Assembly: GCA_001664005.1 (NCBI GenBank)
Contig: CP016093.1
Coordinates: 2,749,001-2,813,000, forward strand
Length of the DNA: 64,000 nt
Source of the DNA: Rhizobiales bacterium NRL2
Lineage (GTDB): Bacteria > Pseudomonadota > Alphaproteobacteria > Minwuiales > Minwuiaceae
Reading direction: 5' to 3'
The notes under the pieces: generated by a model
What the model saw: only the letters and a program-made list of their open reading frames with translations
Told to the model about the DNA's origin: nothing
Databases searched by the model: none
Translations under genes and position numbers: made by a program
In this document: in pieces, positions 18,477 to 25,923 of the stretch
How positions within the stretch are numbered: position 1 is the first letter of the stretch
Layout: each line of letters opens with the position of its first letter

Positions 18477-19412
18477 ATGGCGAAAATCGGCTATCTGCTG
18501 CCGACGCGGGAACGGGTCATGGAAGGGCGGCACGAGACGGCTCCGCTGCTGGCGCTGGCGGAGCGCGCCGAGGGTCTCGGTTTCGATTCGCTCTGGGCCG
18601 GTGACAGCCTGCTGGCGCGGCCCCGCCACGAGCCGCTCACCCTGCTCGCCGCCGTCGCCGCCCGGACGACAAAGGCCGAGCTGGGCACCGCCGTGCTGCT
18701 GCCAGCGCTGCGCAACCCGGTGATCCTGGCGCACATGGCGGCGACCGTGGACCGCATCAGCGAGGGGCGGCTGATCCTGGGCGTCGGCATCGCCACCGAC
18801 GTGCCCAATGTCCGCGCCGAGTTCGCTGCCGCCGGCGTGCCCTTCGAGAAACGCGTCGGCCGCATGATGGAAGGGCTCCGGCTGTGCCGCGCGCTCTGGT
18901 CGGGCGAGGACACGGAATGGGAAGGCCGCTGGCAGGTCGCCGGCGGCGCGCTCGGGCCGACGCCTCACCGCAGGGGCGGCCCGCCGATCTGGGGCGCGGC
19001 CTCCGCGCCGGCCGGGCTGAAGCGCACGGCCCGCAGTTTCGACGGCTGGTTCCCCATCGGCCCGACGCCCGATGTGCTGGGCGAGCGCTGGGCGGACGTT
19101 CGCGGACTGGCCCGGGAAGCCGGGCGGAACCCGGACGATCTCACCTTCGCCGTCTACCTGACACTGGCCATCGACGACGACCCGGCCGCCGCCGACCGTC
19201 GGATCGACGCCTATCTGGAGAACTACTACGGCCAGCCGGGTCCGGTGATGCGCCGGCTGCAGGCGTGCTTCGGCGGCGACGCGGCCGGCGCGGCGGACTG
19301 GCTGCGTTCTTACGCCGACGCCGGGGCGAGCCACATCGTGCTGCGGCTGGTCGGCGACCACGAACGCCAGATGGATCAGGTCGCCGCCATCCGCCAACGG
19401 CTCGGCTGGTAG
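18477..19412 (+). CDS. LLM-class flavin-dependent oxidoreductase (luciferase-like)
   Basis: A 311-residue TIM-barrel enzyme of the bacterial-luciferase-like family using reduced FMN or F420. It shows the N-terminal KIGYLLPTRERV strand, ALAERAEGLGFDSLWAGDSLL, the LGTAVLLPALRNPVILAHMAATVDRISEGRL block typical of the family, and GVGIATD. The start follows GAGGACGAGGGC. It is divergent from the alpha/beta hydrolase and converges on the acyl-CoA ligase. The substrate and choice of flavin or F420 cannot be told. Confidence 0.85.
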   Translation: MAKIGYLLPTRERVMEGRHETAPLLALAERAEGLGFDSLWAGDSLLARPRHEPLTLLAAVAARTTKAELGTAVLLPALRNPVILAHMAATVDRISEGRLILGVGIATDVPNVRAEFAAAGVPFEKRVGRMMEGLRLCRALWSGEDTEWEGRWQVAGGALGPTPHRRGGPPIWGAASAPAGLKRTARSFDGWFPIGPTPDVLGERWADVRGLAREAGRNPDDLTFAVYLTLAIDDDPAAADRRIDAYLENYYGQPGPVMRRLQACFGGDAAGAADWLRSYADAGASHIVLRLVGDHERQMDQVAAIRQRLGW

Positions 19413-19423
19413 GTCCCCCCCCG

Positions 19424-21034
19424 TCAGGCGTCGAGCTGGGCGCGGAGCTTGTACTTCTGGATCTTGCCCGACGGCGTCATCGGCAGGCCGTCGGTGAAGA
19501 TCACGCGCCGCGGGATCTTGTAGCTGGCGATCCTGCCCTTGCAGTGCTCGATCACCGAGGTCTCGGTCAGGTTGGCGCCGCGTCCGGGCACGATGAAGGC
19601 GACCGGCACCTCCGCCAGCCGCGGATCGGGCTGACCGACGACCGCCGCCTGCTCGACGCCGGAAAGCTCCATCAGATAGGCCTCGACCTCGGCCGGGGAA
19701 ACGTTCTCCCCGCCGACCTTCAGCATGTCCTTGTAGCGGCCCATGAAGCGCATGTAGCCGTCGCCGCGCATCAGGGCCATGTCGCCGGTGCAGAACCGCC
19801 CGTCGGCGTCATAGGACTCCGCGGTCGCCTCGGGCTTGTTGTAGTAGCCCATCATGACCGAGTAGCCGCGCACCCGGATCTCGCCGGGGGCGTCGATCTC
19901 GCTCGGCTCGCCCGTCTCCGGATCGACGATGTCGACCTGAATGTCCGGCATCGGCACGCCGGAGGCGTCGGTGCGCATCGCCATCGGGTCCATCAGCCGC
20001 GAAGACGTGATGTAGGCCCAGGTTTCGCTCATGCCGTAGCCGCTGACCACGTGGCAGAGCTCCTTCTCGGTCCGCCGCGCGACGGGGATCGAGTTCTCGA
20101 CCCCGCTCGGGAACGTGGCGAGCCGCAGGCTGGAGGTGTCGGCGCCCGTCCGCTTCTTCGCCGCCAGCAGGTCCGCGTAATGGGTGTCGAAGCCGTGCAG
20201 CACCGTGGCCCGCTCGCTCTCCACCAGGCCGATGGCCTCGTCGGGATCGAAGGCCGTGGTCATCACCATGGCAGCGCCGGTCATGATCGCGACAAGCGCC
20301 GCCTCGCTCAGCCCGTAGAGGTGAAACAGCGGCAGATAGCAGAGGTGGACGTCGCGCTCCGAGTAGCTCCAGAGCAGCGCGCGCTCCTGAATCATGCGCA
20401 GGCAGATATGGTTGTGCAGCACGCCCTTCGGATTGCCGGTCGTTCCGGAGGTGTAGGCGATGACCCAGGGCGCATCCGGGTCGACGGCCGCCGCCCGGGC
20501 GGAAAGCTGTTCGTCGCTCACCGCCTCCCCGGCCGCGATCAGATCGTCCCAGCCGAGGCCGTGCTCCAGCGGCGCGCCCAGCATCACCGTCTGGCGCAGC
20601 TTCGGGTATTCGGGATGGCTGATCCGGTCGCCGTCGCGGCTGTAGCCGGCGAGGCAGGCCGCCATCATCTCGCGATAGTCGACCGGCCCCGAACGCTCGA
20701 CCGCGATCATCATCACACTGTCGGACTGCCCCACCGCATAGCCCAGATCGACGGTGCGGTAGCGGGTGTTGAGCGGCACCAGCACCGCGCCGACCTTCGT
20801 CACCGCGTAGGTCAGGAACATGAACTCCGGGCAGTTGGTCATCCAGACGGCGACCTTCTCGCCGGCCTGCACGCCCAGCCCCATCAACCCCTTCGCAACC
20901 CGGTCGACCTCCCGGTCGAACGCCTCGTAGGTGAAGCGCCGGCCTTCGTGAACCAGCGCGAGACGCTCACCCCAGAGCGCCGCGGCGCGTTTCGGCAGAT
21001 CGCCGATGCGCCGCTTCGCGAACCATTCGTCCAT
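19424..21034 (-). CDS. Acyl-CoA synthetase / AMP-dependent ligase
   Basis: A 536-residue ANL-superfamily ligase that activates a carboxylic acid as acyl-AMP and then forms the CoA thioester. The P-loop AYTSGTTGNPKG, the GYGMSE motif, and the GRYKDMLKVGGENVSP hinge with the C-terminal PMTPSGKIQKY (catalytic Lys) are intact. The length suits medium/long-chain or aryl acyl-CoA ligases. The start at 21034 follows TGGGGAGGAATTGACGAC. It is separated from OsmC by a terminator hairpin in the 124-bp gap. Substrate specificity is not visible. Confidence 0.9.
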   Translation of the reverse strand: MDEWFAKRRIGDLPKRAAALWGERLALVHEGRRFTYEAFDREVDRVAKGLMGLGVQAGEKVAVWMTNCPEFMFLTYAVTKVGAVLVPLNTRYRTVDLGYAVGQSDSVMMIAVERSGPVDYREMMAACLAGYSRDGDRISHPEYPKLRQTVMLGAPLEHGLGWDDLIAAGEAVSDEQLSARAAAVDPDAPWVIAYTSGTTGNPKGVLHNHICLRMIQERALLWSYSERDVHLCYLPLFHLYGLSEAALVAIMTGAAMVMTTAFDPDEAIGLVESERATVLHGFDTHYADLLAAKKRTGADTSSLRLATFPSGVENSIPVARRTEKELCHVVSGYGMSETWAYITSSRLMDPMAMRTDASGVPMPDIQVDIVDPETGEPSEIDAPGEIRVRGYSVMMGYYNKPEATAESYDADGRFCTGDMALMRGDGYMRFMGRYKDMLKVGGENVSPAEVEAYLMELSGVEQAAVVGQPDPRLAEVPVAFIVPGRGANLTETSVIEHCKGRIASYKIPRRVIFTDGLPMTPSGKIQKYKLRAQLDA

Positions 21035-21100
21035 GTCGTCAATTCCTCCCCAGAAATCGTCCGCCCCATCCTAGCGAAGGCGGCGCGGCGCACAAGAAAT

Positions 21101-21131
21101 GCGCCCCCGGACGGGGAGGATCCGGGGGCGC
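21101..21131 (-). terminator. Hairpin terminator downstream of osmC
   Basis: GCGCCCCCGGA and TCCGGGGGCGC form a perfect 11-bp stem around a 9-nt loop. On the minus strand it is followed by ATTTCTTG and lies 27 bp after the osmC stop codon, so it terminates the osmC/diiron transcript rather than the downstream ligase. Confidence 0.65.
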
Positions 21132-21158
21132 AGCTTCGCCGTGGTGACTGGGAGGAGG

Positions 21159-21728
21159 TCAGCCGGCGATTTCCAGGGTGGCCTCGACCGGGACAGGACG
21201 GGTCACGTTGAAGTAGTTGGGCGACGTCGCGAGCACGTTCTCGTGGATCTCCCTGAACTGCTCCGGGGTGCCCTCGCCCTTGATCCGGACCGTGTAGCGC
21301 AGGACCTCGTAGCCGGCCGGCACCTGGGGATCGAGCCCGAGGAAGCCGCGCAGGTCGAGTTCGCCGGTCGTCTCGATCTCGACGCTGTCGAGACGGATGC
21401 CCCGCATCGACGCGCCGGCGACATAGCCGACCATGATGCAGGCGTTGAGCGCGGTCATCAGGTATTCCTGCGGGTTCGGCGCGCTGTCGCCGCCCAGCAG
21501 TTCCGTCGGCTCGTCGACGCGGAGCGTGAAGTTCCTCGGCACGTGCTTGCCGGCCAGCTCGTAGCCCTCGATACGGGTCTCGCTCGCCGTGGCGCCGCAC
21601 CAGCCCGTGGTCACGCGGAAACCCAACTTGCCCTCCGCGGGGTCGGCGGCGACGGCCTCGGCGACCCCGGCCAGGGCCGCGATGTCGATGCCGTTGATCA
21701 GGTCCATGCTCTGTGTGGTGTCAGCCAT
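21159..21728 (-). CDS. OsmC family protein
   Basis: A 189-residue OsmC/Ohr-fold protein. The core has TGWCGATAS, the double-glycine/proline turn GGDSAPNPQEYLMTALNACIMVGYV (second Cys), and the C-terminal NYFNVTRPVPVEATLEI. The two cysteines sit in the strand and the central helix as in peroxidase members, so organic or lipid hydroperoxide reduction is plausible. The frame runs far upstream; ATG at 21728 is preferred because AAGGAAAAGACA precedes it. It is 50 bp downstream of the AurF-like diiron gene and probably co-transcribed, which suggests handling of peroxides made or used by that oxygenase. Confidence 0.85.
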   Translation of the reverse strand: MADTTQSMDLINGIDIAALAGVAEAVAADPAEGKLGFRVTTGWCGATASETRIEGYELAGKHVPRNFTLRVDEPTELLGGDSAPNPQEYLMTALNACIMVGYVAGASMRGIRLDSVEIETTGELDLRGFLGLDPQVPAGYEVLRYTVRIKGEGTPEQFREIHENVLATSPNYFNVTRPVPVEATLEIAG

Positions 21729-21778
21729 TGTCTTTTCCTTCATGTCAATGGGTTGTGGTGGTTTGCTTGACTTGTGGT

Positions 21779-22693
21779 TCAGCAGAAGGACGGGGCCATT
21801 TCCTCGACCTGCTCGCGCGCCGCCGGGCTCAGATGACCGACCGTGGCGAGAAAGTTCGGGTGGCTCATGCCGGAACCGAGATAGGTCCAGCGGTTGGCCT
21901 GATGCTGCTGCTCGGCGATCTCCTCGCGCTCGGGCCATTCCAGCTTGCGGCCGCTGGCCCGTTCGAAGGCGTCGAGGTCGAAGACCGTCTGCTGGCGCAG
22001 TCCTTCGTCCAGGAAGGCGCCGATGGCGGCGTAGCCCTGCACACCCGCCTCGATACCCGCCTCGTCGAGGCCGGCGGCGATGGTCTCGACCATCAGCGTA
22101 TCGAGCTTCGCGTGCTGGGCCTCTTCCATCCAGTGATGGCGCAGCAGGCTGCGGAACAGCGGATCGAGATCCAGGTCGTCGCGCACGCTCTCGACGTAGT
22201 GGCGCTGGGTCATCCACTCGATGTGCAGGATGGTCAGCGCCACCGCGAGCGGCGGGTGGCCGAAAACGAACTCGGCGACCGCCGAGGGCGGGCCAATGAG
22301 GTCGCAGCGCGTCCCGAAGCCGGCCTCGAAGGCCGCGGCGAAGCGCTTGAACAGGTGGATGTGCTTCGCCTCCTCGGTGGCGAACTGCAGCATCGCGCGG
22401 GTCTGGTGGTCGTCGACGTCGAGCTGCGGACGGGCGTGGTCCATCACGAAGGGCAGGATGAACTCCTCGACCAGGCCGAAGATGCCGAGATAGGCATTGC
22501 CCCGGACCTGGTTGAGGATGCGCCGCTCGTCGTCGTTCAGCATGGTCAGCGGTTCGACCCGCGCCAGCGCCTCCGGCATGAAACGGCGCGAGAAGTCGAG
22601 GCGCTTGCCGTCGTTGATGATGTCCTCGACCTGCCAGTTCACGCGCGCCGAGGCGGCCAGCGTGTCGGCGTAGGTGTAGTTGTGGTAGTACAT
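21779..22693 (-). CDS. AurF-like diiron oxygenase (ferritin-like fold)
   Basis: A 304-residue helical protein with a diiron ligand set. Candidate ligands are E76/E77 (VEEF), E108 and H111 (TEEAKH), E159 (HIEW), and H187, E191, H194 (RHHWMEEAQH). The final H-x3-E-x2-H plus the extra His is the arrangement that distinguishes the N-oxygenase AurF from ordinary four-helix ferritins, which have two Glu and one His per half. No signal peptide is present. AurF family members oxidise arylamines or related substrates, but the substrate here is unknown. The ATG at 22693 follows GGAAGGAGAAACGATC. Upstream lies the SARP-like regulator; downstream lies OsmC. Confidence 0.75.
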   Translation of the reverse strand: MYYHNYTYADTLAASARVNWQVEDIINDGKRLDFSRRFMPEALARVEPLTMLNDDERRILNQVRGNAYLGIFGLVEEFILPFVMDHARPQLDVDDHQTRAMLQFATEEAKHIHLFKRFAAAFEAGFGTRCDLIGPPSAVAEFVFGHPPLAVALTILHIEWMTQRHYVESVRDDLDLDPLFRSLLRHHWMEEAQHAKLDTLMVETIAAGLDEAGIEAGVQGYAAIGAFLDEGLRQQTVFDLDAFERASGRKLEWPEREEIAEQQHQANRWTYLGSGMSHPNFLATVGHLSPAAREQVEEMAPSFC

Positions 22694-22847
22694 GATCGTT
22701 TCTCCTTCCCGGTGGCTACGGGGCGTCGCGCCTCCGTCGCTGGAAAGGAGATTGCGGGCGGCCCGTTGGCTTTCGCGTGGCAGCGCCCGTGGGTTTGTCG
22801 CGGTCAGTCGTGGAAATACGGACGGGGCAGCGTGTGAACCGCCGTGG

Positions 22848-24884
22848 TCAGAGCGTCAGCCCCGCTTCGGAAAGGCCGCCCAGCAGCCTGTCGCGGTGCT
22901 CGTCCGTGCGGAAGGGATAGGTCGTCGTGAAATATTCGGGGCCCGGCATGCCGCCCCGGCCGACGATCTGCTGGAAGGCTTCAGCCGCCTCCGCCGTGCG
23001 CCCCTGAAGGCCGAGCGCCGCCGCCAGCCGCTCCCAGGCGCGGGTGTTGCCCCAGTAGCGGCTGATCGCCCGCCGGGCATAGGTGACGGACTGGTCGAGG
23101 TCGCCGACCAGCAAATGCGAAAGCGACATGTCAGCCAGCAGCAGCGTGGCCGAGCTGGGTCCCGGATTGAGCTTCAACGAATAGGCCAGATGAGGCAGTG
23201 CCTCGGCCGGGCGACCATCGAAATTGCGCACGCAGCCCAGGAACTGGTGCGCCAGCGGCGCCGTGGGATTGAGCGCGAGCGCCCGCTCCTCGGCCGCGCC
23301 CGCCCCGTCGTAGTCGCGCAGCCGCCACATCGTCGATATGCCGAGCAGGGCGTGGCCCAGCCAGTTCTTGTCGTCCAGCTCCACCGCCTGCCGGGCCGCG
23401 TCCATGACCCGCGTCGCGGCGCTGACCGGGTCGTCGGTCCAGTTGATCAGGGAGCGGTTGTAGAGCGCATAGGCCCGGAGCGCGTGCGTGTAGCTGCTCT
23501 GCGGCTCGATCTCCAGACTGCGGTCCAGCGTCTCGAGCGCGCGCTGCAGGTCGCGCGGTCCGCCGCGGTCGATGCTTGCCAGCGCCCGGAGATTCAGGTC
23601 CCAGACATCGAGCGAATCCGGCTGGCGGCGCTCCGTGCGCTTGCGTTCCGCCCGGGCGACCTCAGGCTCGATCTCGACCACGATCTGCGTGGCGATATCG
23701 TCCTGCAGTTCGAAGATGTCGCTGATCTCCCGGTCATAGCGCTGGCCCCAGATCGAAAGGCCCGACTCGGCGTCGATGAGCTGTGCCACGACCCGGACGC
23801 GCGCGCCGGCGCGGCGAACGCTGCCCTGGACCACATAACGCGCGCCGAGTTGCCGCCCGACATCCTCGACCGGCAGGTTCCGCCCGCGATAGGCGAAGGT
23901 CGACGTGCGGGCGATGACGGGGAACCACCGCCACTGCGACAGGGCGGTGATGATCTCCTCGGTGATGCCATCGGCGAAATACGCCTTGTCGGGATCGCCG
24001 GACATGTCGTCGAAGGGCAGCACGGCCACGGCGGGCCGGCGCAGGATCGACGCCGCCTCTTCGGCCGCCGCGGGTTCGGCGACGCCGACAACCTCCGCGG
24101 GCGCAACAGGCAACGCCGCTTCCGGCGCATCGGAGGCGGCGGGCGATGCAGCGGTGGTCCGGCGGGCGCTCCGTTCGTTCCAGGCGTTCCGCAGGACGGC
24201 GGCGTCGATGCCCTCCTGCTCCAGTTCCCGCAGGATCTGGCGGTACTGCGCCTCCGCGCGCCCCGTCTCGCCCATCCGCCAGAGCGCCGTGATCAACGCT
24301 CCCTGCGCCTCCTGGTCATAGGGGTCGAAATCGACCAGCGCCCGCGCGTGCGGCAGCCCGCGCGCCGGGTCGTCGGCGAAATGCCGCAGCAGTTCGCGGT
24401 CGAGTTTCGCGCGGATGCCCGCGGCGCTTTCCCGCGCCGAAACCAGCCAGAACTGGAACTCGTGGGAATCCGGCAGGTCGAGCCCCGCGAACAGCTCGCC
24501 TTCGAAGGCTTCCACCGCCGCCAGCAACGTCTCCGTCTTCACGTCGTCCAGTCCGGCATCGACCAGGTCGCGCAGCCGGATGACATCGACATCCGCGTCG
24601 GAAAGGTCGAGCGCGACCGTATCGCGGTCAGCCAGGATCCGCCGGCGATCGGGTTCGTCGAGCGCGATACGAAGCTTGCTGAGACTCCAGCGCAACGCGC
24701 CCCTGGGGTCGTCGGGAACGGACCAGAAGAGCGAAACCAGCCGGTCGCGGCTGTAACGCCGGTCGGTCAGCGCCAGATAGCCGAGCAGAGCCCGGGTCTT
24801 GCGCGATCGCGGCAGCGGCAATACCTCCCCGCCGCGCCTGAGTTCCAGGCGCCCGAGACACTGCAGTTCCAATCTCCCGCTCAT
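22848..24884 (-). CDS. SARP-type transcriptional regulator with BTAD, TolB-like and TPR domains
   Basis: A 678-residue multi-domain regulator. Residues 1-95 form an OmpR/SARP-type winged helix (LELQCLGRLELRRGG, then RSRKTRALLGYLAL), and about 95-245 are a bacterial transcriptional activator (BTAD) helical repeat domain. An Ala-rich linker follows, then a TolB/adenylate-cyclase-type domain (VAVLPFDDMSGDP to VVQGSVRRAG) and at least four TPR units to the C-terminus. There is no nucleotide cyclase catalytic domain. The frame continues to 24962 and would then overlap the globin gene; the ATG at 24884 begins the conserved fold. It probably controls the adjoining diiron/OsmC genes, which is inference from position only. 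Confidence 0.83.
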   Translation of the reverse strand: MSGRLELQCLGRLELRRGGEVLPLPRSRKTRALLGYLALTDRRYSRDRLVSLFWSVPDDPRGALRWSLSKLRIALDEPDRRRILADRDTVALDLSDADVDVIRLRDLVDAGLDDVKTETLLAAVEAFEGELFAGLDLPDSHEFQFWLVSARESAAGIRAKLDRELLRHFADDPARGLPHARALVDFDPYDQEAQGALITALWRMGETGRAEAQYRQILRELEQEGIDAAVLRNAWNERSARRTTAASPAASDAPEAALPVAPAEVVGVAEPAAAEEAASILRRPAVAVLPFDDMSGDPDKAYFADGITEEIITALSQWRWFPVIARTSTFAYRGRNLPVEDVGRQLGARYVVQGSVRRAGARVRVVAQLIDAESGLSIWGQRYDREISDIFELQDDIATQIVVEIEPEVARAERKRTERRQPDSLDVWDLNLRALASIDRGGPRDLQRALETLDRSLEIEPQSSYTHALRAYALYNRSLINWTDDPVSAATRVMDAARQAVELDDKNWLGHALLGISTMWRLRDYDGAGAAEERALALNPTAPLAHQFLGCVRNFDGRPAEALPHLAYSLKLNPGPSSATLLLADMSLSHLLVGDLDQSVTYARRAISRYWGNTRAWERLAAALGLQGRTAEAAEAFQQIVGRGGMPGPEYFTTTYPFRTDEHRDRLLGGLSEAGLTL

Positions 24885-24948
24885 GGCAGCGAACGATACC
24901 CTCGCGTCGCCCGCTTCAGAAGCGCCAAGAACGCCGGTCGCCTGGATG

Positions 24949-25320
24949 CTAGCCGTCTTCATCGTCGGGATTCACAAGCAGCGGCTCGCGGCGTTGGACC
25001 GCCCGCATCACGTGCTCGATGTCGGCGGAGGCGCCGAGATGGCGGTCGAGCACGCTGCGCAGCACGCTCATGGCGCCATCGAACGCTTCCGGCGGAAGCC
25101 GGCGTTCGGCGACCCGGCGGCGGTCCTCGGCACTGTCAAACGCCGCGGGGCCATCGAGAACCCAGGTGAGGAAGCGTCGGTGACGATCCGCCAGCTCCTC
25201 CATATCAGTGTTCTCGAAGCGTGAGCTGAAATACGGAACCCCGCGAAGTCCCGCGTGATACTCGGCGACGATGCGTTTGACGGTCGCAGCGCCGCCGACG
25301 CGCTTGTACATGCTTGGCAT
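24949..25320 (-). CDS. Truncated-hemoglobin-like protein lacking the proximal histidine
   Basis: A 123-residue protein that aligns along its length with group I truncated hemoglobins: MYKRVGG at the N-terminus (matching IYDKIGG), a Tyr at 21 in the B10 position, FENTDMEEL (FSGTNMSRL) and FLTWVLDGPAAF (FFAAALGGPEPY). At the F-helix, where the family has VHQGRG with the heme-ligating His, this protein reads VAERR, so residue 71 is Ala. His94 lies in the next helix and is unlikely to replace it. Either heme is held differently or the protein is a globin-fold sensor without heme. GAAAGGAAAGATCAG precedes the ATG at 25320. It is 64 bp upstream of the regulator gene and probably in the same transcript. 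Confidence 0.72.
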   Translation of the reverse strand: MPSMYKRVGGAATVKRIVAEYHAGLRGVPYFSSRFENTDMEELADRHRRFLTWVLDGPAAFDSAEDRRRVAERRLPPEAFDGAMSVLRSVLDRHLGASADIEHVMRAVQRREPLLVNPDDEDG

Positions 25321-25509
25321 TCGGTACTGATCTTTCCTTTCAGTGACTTGCCCTCACGGAGGACGCTCTACCGGATGCCGGTTGTGAACAGCGTGTGAAG
25401 CAGCGTGGAAACGGCGCGGCCGGACGGAAGCGGCGAACAGCCGCTCTCCGCCCGCCCCGAATCCTTCACGCTCGTGCCGGGTCGTCTGACTCTGGCCGGG
25501 GCGCGGCGC

Positions 25510-25749
25510 CTACCAGTCCCGCCGGAAGACCAGGCCCGCGTCCAGATGCATCCGGTCCAGCCCCAGATCCCGCAGCTGGCGCGCCGGCAGCGACAGCAGT
25601 TCATGGCGCTCGCTGCGCCGGGCGGCGGCCCGTTTCAGGCGCTCGCGCAACCGCTCGAGGGCGCTGCAGGCCGCACCGGCCATTTCGGACAGCAGGAAGG
25701 CGCCGCGGGCGCTCGCGCCCAGCCGTTCGGTCATCAGTTCGTAAGTCAT
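25510..25749 (-). CDS. DUF1127 domain small protein
   Basis: A 79-residue basic protein. The C-terminal half carries the DUF1127 pattern: an Arg-rich helix (RLRERLKRAAARRSERHEL) followed by LSLPARQLRDLGLDRMHLDAG. Such proteins are common in alphaproteobacteria and a few bind RNA and affect phosphate or stress physiology. The start at 25749 follows AAGGAGCTGAAG, a strong ribosome binding site. The frame is open upstream, but that stretch is unconserved in character. It lies 189 bp upstream of the globin gene on the same strand. Confidence 0.8.
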   Translation of the reverse strand: MTYELMTERLGASARGAFLLSEMAGAACSALERLRERLKRAAARRSERHELLSLPARQLRDLGLDRMHLDAGLVFRRDW

Positions 25750-25923
25750 CTTCAGCTCCTTTCTCCCGCCGGCGGCCTCGATCGGCCCGCTGGACGGAGC
25801 GGAAGATGACTTCGCTACATGGTTAAGCGCGTGTTGACGTTCATGGAAACCGCCACGAACCACGTGGAAAAGTGCGGTTTTCAGCGTGGGAAGCGTGACC
25901 GCCGCCACAGTGCTGCGCCGCAG

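Noticed and set aside
22692-25169. 825-codon plus-strand open frame
   Set aside because: It is antisense to the regulator, diiron and globin genes, is rich in Arg, Gln, Asp and His, and has no domain I recognise.
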